In this document: one piece after another, positions 1 to 7,525 of the stretch | How the letters are laid out: every line of letters starts with the position of its first letter | Numbering within the stretch: position 1 is the first letter of the stretch | Source: Ignatzschineria indica | Lineage (GTDB): Bacteria > Pseudomonadota > Gammaproteobacteria > Cardiobacteriales > Wohlfahrtiimonadaceae | Assembly: GCF_003121925.1 (NCBI RefSeq) | Contig: NZ_QEWR01000001.1 | Span: forward strand, 1-64,000 | Reading direction: 5' to 3' | DNA length: 64,000 bases | Notes under the pieces: model-generated | Database searches by the model: none | What the model was told of the DNA's origin: nothing | Seen by the model: only the letters and a program-made list of their open reading frames with translations | Translations under genes and position numbers: made by a program

Positions 1-96
1 CGAAGAGAGTAAACTCTCCTCGTGCTGCCGTTCGACTTGCATGTGTTAAGCATACCGCCAGCGTTCAATCTGAGCCAGGATCAAACTCTTCAGTTT
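1..96 (-). rRNA. rrs: 16S ribosomal RNA, 5' end only (partial)
   Basis: Read on the minus strand, the sequence contains AGAGTTTGATCCTGGCTCAG (the universal 27F site) followed by ATTGAACGCTGGCGG and AACACATGCAAGTCGAACGG, the conserved start of bacterial 16S rRNA. The mature 5' end is placed near position 96 by comparison with the E. coli start AAATTGAAGAG. The rest of the gene lies beyond the left edge. The gene is transcribed leftward. Confidence 0.97.
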
Positions 97-269
97 AATC
101 TCTATAATGTTTAAATCTTTCGATCTAACCATGTAACTTACGTTACTGCTCAATTACTGCTTCTATTTCCATTATAAAAAAATAGATGCTGGAATTGTTT
201 GGTTAGACTTCTATTCTTTTGCTCTCGCAAACAAATACAAGCCCCCATACAAACTTACTTAAGATTAAT

Positions 270-281
270 TTGTTAAAGAAC
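270..281 (-). promoter_or_regulatory. boxA antitermination element in the rRNA leader
   Basis: The minus strand reads GTTCTTTAACAA, very close to the E. coli rRNA boxA (GCTCTTTAACAA). It lies about 175 nt upstream of the 16S 5' end and downstream of the predicted promoter, where Nus-factor antitermination elements sit in rrn leaders. Confidence 0.75.
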
Positions 282-336
282 TTTAGGGTTAAAGTGAATC
301 AAACTTGAATCTCTTACCACCCTAAGCAGACGAACT

Positions 337-365
337 ATATTACAGAAGTGATTCGCTCGTGTCAA
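337..365 (-). promoter_or_regulatory. rRNA operon promoter
   Basis: On the minus strand a perfect -35 TTGACA (365-360) is followed after 17 bp by TAATAT (342-337). The stretch upstream of the -35 is A/T-rich and could serve as an UP element. The predicted start is about 230 nt before the 16S gene, leaving room for the leader with boxA. No second equally good promoter was seen further upstream. Confidence 0.65.
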
Positions 366-640
366 CTTTATTTTTGACCTCTTTTTAAGCACTGATTCAA
401 TTTAAAGACTACTAAAAACTGAACTTAAACTTTAAAGAGAGAAGCAAAGAAACTACTAGAGAACTGGGCTTCTACCGAATCATCTTCAACGTTGCCGTCT
501 GAATGAGTGGTGTATCTTACCCCTTTCATTTTTATTTGCAACTCTTTTTGATTCTTTTTTGGAATTTTTTTCACTGGTCTTTCAGTACTTGCTGTAACTT
601 TATGAAAAACATCTAAATTCAGCTTTTTAAAAATTACGAA

Positions 641-668
641 TTATTTATTATTTATTATTTATTATTTA
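641..668. repeat. Heptamer tandem repeat, TTATTTA x4
   Basis: Four perfect contiguous copies of TTATTTA lie in the 750-bp gap between the 16S promoter and the anion transporter gene. No gene was seen in that gap apart from the rRNA leader and promoter. Confidence 0.8.
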
Positions 669-770
669 CTATTCAGGCTCTCTATTCTCTTTTTGTAAAC
701 TAAGATAAATATTGGGTTTATACCTTGCTGTTGCTAGAGGTTTATCTCTAAATTTGTGTAATATAAAATA

Positions 771-800
771 GAAGTTAGAGATAAAACTTGCGGTAACTTC
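771..800 (-). terminator. Weak candidate terminator after the anion transporter gene
   Basis: The inverted repeat GAAGTTA / TAACTTC (771-777 and 794-800, 16-nt loop) lies about 50 bp beyond the stop codon of the minus-strand transporter gene. In the minus orientation it is followed by the T-rich tail TATTTTATATT. The stem is short, so this is tentative. Confidence 0.3.
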
Positions 801-849
801 ATAAGCATTACTACTCATTAACATTTATTTATACTGATATTCAACATAC

Positions 850-2100
850 TTAATAGAGCCATATTATCCAAGCTGCAGCCATTGCTAAGCAACTTCCAGC
901 AACTAAAAAACCCGACTTCAAAAACTCACCGAACGTTATGATAACCCCATGTTTTTTCGATTCTTCAACGGCAATAATGCCTGCTAAACTTCCAAATATC
1001 ATTAAATTGCTAGCAAATCCTGTTCCTAAAGTTAATGCCGCCCCTAATGCTGCAGCATCACTACCGGCATGGAGATAGGGTGTTAATAACATTACTGCGG
1101 GATTATTGCCGACACTATTGCTCAGTACTGCTCCAGTAAATAGAAGAGAGAGCGGCTCATTAAGATCAAGTCCCCAGGTCTTTAGTTCTGTTAAGAATGC
1201 CTGAGGAAGCCCCGTCATGGCAATAGCTTTATTAACGACAAATAGACTTGCTATCAATATCAGCAAGTTATAATTAACCTCTTTTAAAACATCGTCCGAT
1301 GAGATCTTTCTATTTAACAATAATATACCCGCAGCACCTAGTGCGACCAAAGCTTGTGGCCAGAGATCCCAAACAAATGCAATCATAACAAGAAGTGCAA
1401 CAATCGTCGCTTTTAAAAGCTCAATGTGATTAATTGCCACATCCGCCTCTAATGATTTATCTCTAGGAGTATCTACAGAAGTAGTAGGCTGATTTAACTC
1501 CCACTTTCCATGGTAAATAAGAGTGATAACTCCCCAAACTAACACTAAAGAGAATAGTGCCGGGATACCGGCAACCTTCAACAACTCCATAAAGCTAAGA
1601 TCGAGAGATTGCGCAATAATCATATTTTGAGGACTCCCTATAAGAGTCCCTGCTGAACCCGTATTAGCAGCAAAGCAAAACCCTAAAACAAAAGGAATAG
1701 GATTTAATTTACGCGCCATCGTTAAAGAGATAAGAAGCGGAGTCATCGCCACCACAACCACATCATTTGTCAATAACGAAGAGAGCCCGCCAGAAACAAC
1801 AATTAAAATAGCCAACAGAAGGGGATTACTCACCTTTAAAGAGGCCACTTTATAGGTCGCATAGTTATAAAACCCCGAAATTCCGAAAGCACCGGAGAGA
1901 ACCATTAAACCAAATAGGAGCGCAATTGTTTTATAGTTGATGGCATCCCACGCCTCCTGTCCAGTAATATCTCCTATTACTAATAATGCTAAAGCACCAA
2001 CTAAGGCACTTCCTGTCCTATCTAACTTAAACCCCGGCAACTTACCTAATGCCATCGCTAAATAAACCAACAAAAAGATAACTACCGTACTATTTACCAT
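850..2100 (-). CDS. SLC13/ArsB-NhaD superfamily anion permease
   Basis: A 416-residue, very hydrophobic protein with about ten predicted membrane segments, so an inner-membrane transporter. Segments such as SLLTNDVVVVAMTPLL (about residues 108-123) and ANTGSAGTLIGSPQN (about 145-159) match the paired re-entrant signature regions of the ion transporter superfamily, which contains ArsB, CitM, NhaD and the YbiR type. The length of a little over 400 residues fits. The substrate cannot be read from sequence: arsenite, citrate, dicarboxylate or Na+/H+ exchange are all possible. There is no arsR or arsC neighbour, so I do not call it an arsenite pump. It is a stand-alone gene with a weak AGGATAG sequence just before the ATG. 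Confidence 0.8.
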   Translation of the reverse strand: MVNSTVVIFLLVYLAMALGKLPGFKLDRTGSALVGALALLVIGDITGQEAWDAINYKTIALLFGLMVLSGAFGISGFYNYATYKVASLKVSNPLLLAILIVVSGGLSSLLTNDVVVVAMTPLLISLTMARKLNPIPFVLGFCFAANTGSAGTLIGSPQNMIIAQSLDLSFMELLKVAGIPALFSLVLVWGVITLIYHGKWELNQPTTSVDTPRDKSLEADVAINHIELLKATIVALLVMIAFVWDLWPQALVALGAAGILLLNRKISSDDVLKEVNYNLLILIASLFVVNKAIAMTGLPQAFLTELKTWGLDLNEPLSLLFTGAVLSNSVGNNPAVMLLTPYLHAGSDAAALGAALTLGTGFASNLMIFGSLAGIIAVEESKKHGVIITFGEFLKSGFLVAGSCLAMAAAWIIWLY

Positions 2101-2686
2101 TCAACTATCCTATTAATCTATACCTATTGGTCTCATATTAAGTCTCATATTAATCTATCTTATAGATTCTCACCATGGCCCTACAAACGATCGAGAGAAA
2201 AGTTGTTGGAAAATTATTGGAAAAATTTCGGGGGAATATTTAAGACGGGTCAGGAAATAGATTAAAGCCTCTAACTGATGACAACTAATAGATAGAGAAG
2301 CCTCCTTTATATTACGAACAGAAGGAAGAAGTGGTAAAATAACAACCTATCTTTATGTACCGATTTTTATATAAAACTCATCTAACTCATAATCTCCTCA
2401 TAACATTTAACCAATGGGATGATTGGCGATTTTTTTGAGTTTACTAGTCGAGGAAACATTCTTTCAAGCACCCGAAGACTCCAGCTCAATTCGCCTCAAT
2501 TTATCTAAATGATATTGAATTGATTATAACTATCTATATAACTCATCTATAGTTTGATAGTTGATAGCTATCTATTAAAAATCGAGACAAAAGCCATTTA
2601 GGGAAGTTAGATCCTAAAATGATATGATCTTTTATCTATCCCTAAACTAAAATCGGACCTATTCAAAAAATTAGAGGTATCACTTT
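2101..2686. other. Intergenic region with an inverted repeat upstream of the GNAT gene
   Basis: This 586-bp AT-rich region lies between two divergently transcribed genes. It contains a direct repeat of TCTCATATTA (2131 and 2143), the palindrome GATAGCTATC near 2564, and a long interrupted inverted repeat TTTAGGGA (2597-2604) / TCCCTAAA (2639-2646). The inner TAGAT / ATCTA could extend the stem past a 3-nt bulge. No open reading frame with a ribosome binding site was found. Confidence 0.5.
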
Positions 2687-3217
2687 ATGTTTTATCAACT
2701 TGCTAAGCATCGCATCCTTGAAACTGAACGTTTAATTCTTCGCCCAATAACCTTAGAAGATGCCGAGGATCTTTTTGAATATGCGAGCGATCCTGAAAAT
2801 ACAAAGCATACTTTCCCTACCCATCAATCGTTAGAAGAGAGCCAATGGATTATAGCGAATCTTTTCATGCGTAATCCTTTAGGTAACTTCGCAATCGAAC
2901 TTAAAGAGAATGGCAAGATGATAGGAACATGCGACCTTCGAGTGAATGAAGATGAAAAATCAGCAGAATTAGCTTATGCCATCAATAAAAAATATTGGGG
3001 AAAAGGTTATGCGCCAGAAGCTGCCGGAAAATTGCTTGATTTTGCATTTAACACTCTAAAAATAGAGCGTGTTTGGGCTAAATATGCCGCAGAAAATAGC
3101 GCTTCTGGTAGAGTGATGGAAAAAATCGGCATGGAAAAAGAGGGAGTGTTACGACACACTAAAAATCTCTGTGGTGATTTTGTCGATCAGGTCGTCTATA
3201 GTCGCATCAATAGATAA
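2687..3217 (+). CDS. GNAT-family N-acetyltransferase (RimJ/RimL-like)
   Basis: A 176-residue protein. It starts with the RimJ/RimL-type opening ETERLILRPITLEDAEDLF and carries the acetyl-CoA binding motif A region KKYWGKGYAPEAAGKLLDFA (about residues 103-122), followed by IERVWAKYAAENSASGRVMEKIGM, a typical GNAT motif B. The family transfers acetyl groups to ribosomal-protein N-termini or small amines; the substrate here is unknown. AGAGGT precedes the ATG. An inverted repeat lies about 40-90 bp upstream. It is probably monocistronic. Confidence 0.88.
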   Translation: MFYQLAKHRILETERLILRPITLEDAEDLFEYASDPENTKHTFPTHQSLEESQWIIANLFMRNPLGNFAIELKENGKMIGTCDLRVNEDEKSAELAYAINKKYWGKGYAPEAAGKLLDFAFNTLKIERVWAKYAAENSASGRVMEKIGMEKEGVLRHTKNLCGDFVDQVVYSRINR

Positions 3218-3320
3218 TTAAAAATATCATTAAAATTTATCATTAAAAATTACAATACTTTTTAGAACCATATAATCTTGATTATCTGGTTACACTCAAT
3301 AGTTATTTAGGAGCATCATC

Positions 3321-4358
3321 ATGATGAACGCAGATGATCGCGCCAATTATAATTTTCAAAAAATCATACTTGGCGTTGCAATCTTCCTCTTCATATTAAA
3401 GTTTATTGCTTGGTATACCACCTCATCGGTAGCGATTTTAACAGATGCACTGGAGAGCATCACTAATATGCTAGCTGGTGCATTTACCCTCTTTAGCCTC
3501 TATCTATCCGCAAAACCTAAAGACCATAACCACCCCCACGGTCATGGGAAAATTGAATTTGTCTCGGCAAGCGTTGAAGGAGCTCTCATTCTTTTTGCCG
3601 GCATCATCATTATCTATGAGGGTGTAAAACGTCTTCTATTTGATGACGCATCGCTTTCGAGCTTAGGCTCAGGTCTCGTCCTGATTGCTATTACAGCCGT
3701 TATTAACTATATCGTAGGCTATCTTGCAATAAAAAGAGGTAAAGAACATAATGTTTTACCCTTAATCGCCGGCGGCAAACATCTTCACTCAGACACCTAT
3801 TCGACTGTCGGTATTATCATTGGCCTACTTCTTGTCTGGCTCACTGGATGGCAATGGTTGGATGCCGCTATTGCGCTCATATTTGGGGGAATTATTATTC
3901 ACTCTGGAATTCAGATTATACGGGAATCTATCGCCGGCATAATGGATGAGGTAGATGAAGATCTCATTGAAGAGTTTGTAGAAGCCGTCAATGAACATCG
4001 CTCTCCCTACTGGGTCGATCTTCATAAAGTAAGATTTATAAAATATGGTAATCATGTTCATCTCGATGCTCATCTCACGCTACCTTGGTATCTCAATATG
4101 CGAGAAGCTCATGTCGAGTTAGATAAGATGACAAAGGCTCTAGAAGATAAGTTTGGCGATAAACATGAGATGTATATTCATACCGATGACTGCAAGCCTT
4201 TCTCATGTGAGATATGTGCGCTTCAAGAATGCCCTCAACGGCAGATGAAATTTGTCGGCGAAATTGAGTGGACCGCAAAGCTTGTTGCGGAAGATCAAAG
4301 ACATACTATTGAAGATTTAGCTGAGCAAAAAATTAAACGTATTGAGGGCAGAGATTAA
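3321..4358 (+). CDS. Cation diffusion facilitator (CDF) family metal transporter
   Basis: A 345-residue inner-membrane transporter expected to exchange divalent metal (Zn, Fe, Mn or Co) for protons. There are about six membrane segments up to residue 205, then a cytoplasmic domain. The metal-site signature is TDALESITN in TM2 (about 41-49) and HLHSDTYST in TM5 (about 154-162, HxxxD). The loop NHPHGHGKIEF is typical of CDF proteins. A cysteine cluster near residues 292-307 (CKPFSCEICALQECP) extends the usual C-terminal domain and could bind metal. AGGAG precedes the two adjacent ATG codons at 3321 and 3324; either may be used. A bidirectional hairpin follows. Confidence 0.88.
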   Translation: MMNADDRANYNFQKIILGVAIFLFILKFIAWYTTSSVAILTDALESITNMLAGAFTLFSLYLSAKPKDHNHPHGHGKIEFVSASVEGALILFAGIIIIYEGVKRLLFDDASLSSLGSGLVLIAITAVINYIVGYLAIKRGKEHNVLPLIAGGKHLHSDTYSTVGIIIGLLLVWLTGWQWLDAAIALIFGGIIIHSGIQIIRESIAGIMDEVDEDLIEEFVEAVNEHRSPYWVDLHKVRFIKYGNHVHLDAHLTLPWYLNMREAHVELDKMTKALEDKFGDKHEMYIHTDDCKPFSCEICALQECPQRQMKFVGEIEWTAKLVAEDQRHTIEDLAEQKIKRIEGRD

Positions 4359-4463
4359 TCCTAGATTGATACTCGCTAGATTGATGCTTGATTAATACTT
4401 AACTGATACTTACCAAAAGCATCCTACCACTTTATAGCCCTAGCCCTTTACTAACTCTAATTT

Positions 4464-4514
4464 AAAAGCCCCTGGGATGAATGATATTACTATCAGATCA
4501 CCATAGGGGCTTTT
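4464..4514. terminator. Hairpin terminator between convergent genes
   Basis: AAAAGCCCCT (4464-4473) pairs perfectly with AGGGGCTTTT (4505-4514) around a 31-nt loop. A-tracts and T-tracts flank both sides, so it can serve both the CDF gene (plus) and the peroxidase gene (minus). Confidence 0.7.
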
Positions 4515-4577
4515 GTCATACATTAAAAATTTGATAATAAAATTGCAGAGTAATTCTATTCAAAAACTACTAAAATT

Positions 4578-5627
4578 TTAACTCTCCTCTACAACAATCT
4601 CCTCTTCATCATCAAAAGGACGAGGTAAAGGCGTATCATTGTTAGAGGGAGGAAGAATAGGTAAGACAATTTGAGGCTGCTCTCCCGTCAAAGTACCGTA
4701 AAATGCCACGATTTTTTTTACATCATCATCACTAAAATTTCGACCTAACTGCAATCTACCCATAATTTGGGTTGCTTCTTCTAATGTATTCACTTGTCCA
4801 TCATGGAAGTATGGATAGGTCAAAACGACATTTCTAAGTGTCGGCACCTTAAAAAACATCTCATCTGATTTTTTGCCCGTATAATCTGCCAAGCCTTTTG
4901 CGAGATTATCAGTCTTATACTCTTCTAATAACCCCATTTTCTGAAAGCTTGCACCACCTATACCTTCACCATAATGGCAAGCCACACAACCGCTATTTCT
5001 AAAGAGCTCATACCCCGCTAACTCTTCTGCGGTAATCGCATCATCATCACCACGTAACCATTGATCAAAACGAGAATTAGGGGTAATTAATGTCTCTTCA
5101 AATACCGCAATCGCATCAGTAATTCGATCTATATTGATATCCCCATCACCATAAACCTCGGTGAACTCATCAACATATCCAGGAATTGATGCTATCACAT
5201 CAACGACGAGATCATGGGTAGAGGCCATCTCTTTTGGGTTTTCAATAGGACCTGCCGCTTGCTCCTTGAGATCAGCCGCCCGCCCATCCCAAAACTGAAC
5301 AAAATTAAGACTGGAATTTAGCACTGTCGGAGAATTAATAGGTCCTTCTTGCCACTTATGACCAATAGATGTCGGTAGGTTATCTGATCCGCCCATGCTT
5401 AAATTATGACATGAATTACATGAGATAAAACCCGACTTTGAAAGTCTAGGATCAAACCAAAGCTTTTTACCTAACTCAGCTTTTCCTTCATCAACAACAA
5501 CTTCATGAACAAGCGGAATAATAGGCTCTTGACGCACAGATCCATTATTTGTGGCTGTTTGTCCCAATGAGACTCCTGCTGTCAATGCTAATATTCCAAT
5601 TGTATATAACTTTTTTCTACTAAACAT
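4578..5627 (-). CDS. Di-heme cytochrome c peroxidase (CcpA/MauG family)
   Basis: A 349-residue periplasmic protein that reduces hydrogen peroxide with electrons from cytochrome c. It has an N-terminal signal peptide (about 1-22). Two heme c motifs are present: CNSCH at 70-74 and CVACH at 214-218. The family signatures LGKKLWFDPRLS (52-63), NSPTVLNSS (98-106), FWDGRAADLKEQA (112-124) and FFKVPTLRNV (258-267) are all present. The acidic, proline-rich tail after about residue 320 is longer than in classical CcpA. Monocistronic, between its own promoter region and the hairpin at 4464. The partner cytochrome is not identified here. Confidence 0.92.
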   Translation of the reverse strand: MFSRKKLYTIGILALTAGVSLGQTATNNGSVRQEPIIPLVHEVVVDEGKAELGKKLWFDPRLSKSGFISCNSCHNLSMGGSDNLPTSIGHKWQEGPINSPTVLNSSLNFVQFWDGRAADLKEQAAGPIENPKEMASTHDLVVDVIASIPGYVDEFTEVYGDGDINIDRITDAIAVFEETLITPNSRFDQWLRGDDDAITAEELAGYELFRNSGCVACHYGEGIGGASFQKMGLLEEYKTDNLAKGLADYTGKKSDEMFFKVPTLRNVVLTYPYFHDGQVNTLEEATQIMGRLQLGRNFSDDDVKKIVAFYGTLTGEQPQIVLPILPPSNNDTPLPRPFDDEEEIVVEES

Positions 5628-5904
5628 CTACCGTCTCCTTTTATGAAAAGCAGTGAAACATATTGATTTAACTAACGACTAGCTATTTAGATCTAATCAA
5701 TTCTCTTTCCTCTTCATAATAGTTAGTTTCATATGATAAACCTAGCAAAAGAGACGCTATTTCAGAAAAAGTCTATTTAAATCAAAAAATTTAATTTTAA
5801 GTTTGTAATTAAAAATTATTGTTACCTTCATGTCTCTATCTACCCCTATTTAATCGATGCAAAAACTAATATCTGTAGATGTAGAAAATCCTTCTTCAAA
5901 ACAA
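5628..5904. other. Intergenic region upstream of the peroxidase gene
   Basis: AT-rich DNA upstream of the minus-strand peroxidase gene. I looked for an FNR-type TTGAT-N4-ATCAA site, which controls many ccpA genes, and found only half sites (for example TTGATTTAA near 5663). No gene was seen. Confidence 0.4.
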
Positions 5905-5934
5905 CAAAAAAGCAGTCAATATATTATTGACTGC
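5905..5934 (-). terminator. Intrinsic terminator of the dnaX-ybaB-recR-hinT run
   Basis: GCAGTCAAT (5912-5920) and ATTGACTGC (5926-5934) form a perfect 9-bp stem with a 5-nt loop. On the minus strand it is followed by TTTTTTGTTGTTTTG. It lies about 100 bp beyond the hinT stop codon. Confidence 0.85.
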
Positions 5935-6032
5935 TATAGCTTCACTTCTAAGTCGTCCATTCGACATGCATTCAAAATACGTTCAAAATGCATTTAAAAC
6001 AACTTATAATCTATTTATCAACGTTTAAAGAA

Positions 6033-6374
6033 TTAACCTGGTGGCCAAGTTAAACTTCTCCCCGCTAAGAGATGAAGATGAATATGATTCACTGTCTGCC
6101 CACCATCCTCATTACAATTAAAGACTGTTCGATATCCTTGTTCTGCAAAACCTTGTTCTTTAGCTATTTTTTGTGCTGCTAAGAATAGCTTCCCCATCAA
6201 TTCGGCATCTTCACTCTTCAGATCATTGAGTGTAGGAATCTCTTTTTTCGGAATGACTAAGATATGAACAGGAGCTTGAGGTTGAATATCTTCAAACGCC
6301 AACACATCCTCATCTTCATAGATAATCTTTGCCGGAATTTCCTTGCGAATAATTTTACCAAATATTGTACTCAC
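6033..6374 (-). CDS. hinT: HIT-family purine nucleoside phosphoramidase (HinT-like)
   Basis: A 113-residue cytoplasmic protein of the histidine-triad family. The HxHxHxx active site is HIHLHLL at 97-103, preceded by NEDGGQTVNH. The N-terminal TIFGKIIRKEIPAKIIYEDE is typical of HinT. These enzymes hydrolyse nucleoside phosphoramidates and acyl adenylates. It is the last gene of the run dnaX-ybaB-recR-hinT, 9 bp after the recR stop, and is followed by a terminator. Length is normal for HinT. Confidence 0.9.
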   Translation of the reverse strand: MSTIFGKIIRKEIPAKIIYEDEDVLAFEDIQPQAPVHILVIPKKEIPTLNDLKSEDAELMGKLFLAAQKIAKEQGFAEQGYRTVFNCNEDGGQTVNHIHLHLLAGRSLTWPPG

Positions 6375-6383
6375 ACCAAGCTC

Positions 6384-6977
6384 CTAATAACTTTTTCTTG
6401 CCGAAAATGCATGAGATAAGGTCCCACCATCGAGATACTCCAACTCTCCCCCTAATGGAACACCATGTGCAATTCTACTGACTGCTACATCATACTGCTT
6501 TGCGATTTCAGCAATATAATGAGCCGTAGCTTCTCCCTCTACTGTTGTATTAGTCGCTAAAATAATCTCTTTAATAACCCCTTCAGAGAGTCGCGACTCC
6601 AATAGATCTAATCCTAACTCATGTGGCCCAACCCCATCGAGTGGCGAAAGACGTCCAAAAAGAACAAAATAACGTCCTTTATACTCAATACTCTGCCTTA
6701 AAGCAAAAACATCTACGGGGTTTTCCACAATACAAAGCAACGACTCATCTCGACGCGCATCTAAACAATCATCACAAATATCATTATCTGTTAAGTTTCG
6801 ACACAGAGAGCATTTTTGAATCGTATTGACGGCATAATCAAGCGCTTTACTAATATTCTTTGCACCATTTTGATTGCGCTCTAAAAGATAGAGCGCCATT
6901 CTTAAAGCCGTCTTCTGCCCTACTCCCGGTAAAACTCTTAAAGCATCAACAACATCTTGCAATGATTTAGGATACAC
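6384..6977 (-). CDS. recR: Recombination mediator protein RecR
   Basis: A 197-residue protein of the RecF pathway, which loads RecA at gaps together with RecO. An N-terminal helix-hairpin-helix region (LRVLPGVGQKTALRMALYLL, 13-32) is followed by a four-cysteine zinc motif (C56, C59, C68, C71) and a Toprim domain (LLCIVENPVDVFALRQ; FVLFGRLSPLDGVGP). The family is close to 200 residues. The start codon is GTG at 6977, supported by an AAGGGGG ribosome binding site about 7 nt upstream. It lies directly downstream of ybaB, as in many proteobacteria. Confidence 0.95.
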   Translation of the reverse strand: MYPKSLQDVVDALRVLPGVGQKTALRMALYLLERNQNGAKNISKALDYAVNTIQKCSLCRNLTDNDICDDCLDARRDESLLCIVENPVDVFALRQSIEYKGRYFVLFGRLSPLDGVGPHELGLDLLESRLSEGVIKEIILATNTTVEGEATAHYIAEIAKQYDVAVSRIAHGVPLGGELEYLDGGTLSHAFSARKSY

Positions 6978-6993
6978 TTATGCCCCCTTAAGA

Positions 6994-7323
6994 TTAGAAT
7001 CCTGGAATTTTCATTCCTGCAGGAAGACCTAATCCCCCGGTCACCTCAGACATTTTCTCTGAAGAGGTCTGCTCTACCTTTGCCAAAGCATCGTTAAATG
7101 CCGCGCCTAATAGATCCTCTAACATCTCTTTATCATCTGACATTAAAGAGTCATCGATACGAATAGCTCTTACCACATGACGACAGCTCATCTCTATTTT
7201 TACTAAACCTGCACCTGATTCTCCAGTAACAGTAATATCAGCTAAAGCTTCTTGCGCCTTTTCCATCTCTTTTTGCATGCGCTGTGCTTTCTGCATCATT
7301 CCAGCAATTCCACCTTTAAACAT
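6994..7323 (-). CDS. ybaB: YbaB/EbfC nucleoid-associated protein
   Basis: A 109-residue DNA-binding protein of the YbaB/EbfC family. The methionine- and lysine-rich start [20 protein letters not shown] and the C-terminal [14 protein letters not shown] are characteristic. The family forms dimers that bind DNA and affect nucleoid structure. Its place between dnaX and recR is the conserved gene order. AGGAGACC-like purines precede the ATG. Confidence 0.93.
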   Translation of the reverse strand: MFKGGIAGMMQKAQRMQKEMEKAQEALADITVTGESGAGLVKIEMSCRHVVRAIRIDDSLMSDDKEMLEDLLGAAFNDALAKVEQTSSEKMSEVTGGLGLPAGMKIPGF

Positions 7324-7525
7324 AAGGTCTCCTTCTACTCTCTATAAGTTCTATTTATAATCTCTATTATTCCCATGAATAGATAGAGCTGAATTAAAAA
7401 AATTAACCATTTATAAAATTATTGCAATCTATGTTATATCATGCGACTACAACGAATATAACAAAACTACTCAATGGTAACGAAAAATTGATCTCTTCAG
7501 TAGCTCAAATAATATACTCTTTATA

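Noticed and set aside
5640-5800. FNR-type operator before the cytochrome c peroxidase gene
   Set aside because: Only TTGAT half sites were found; no full TTGAT-N4-ATCAA match.
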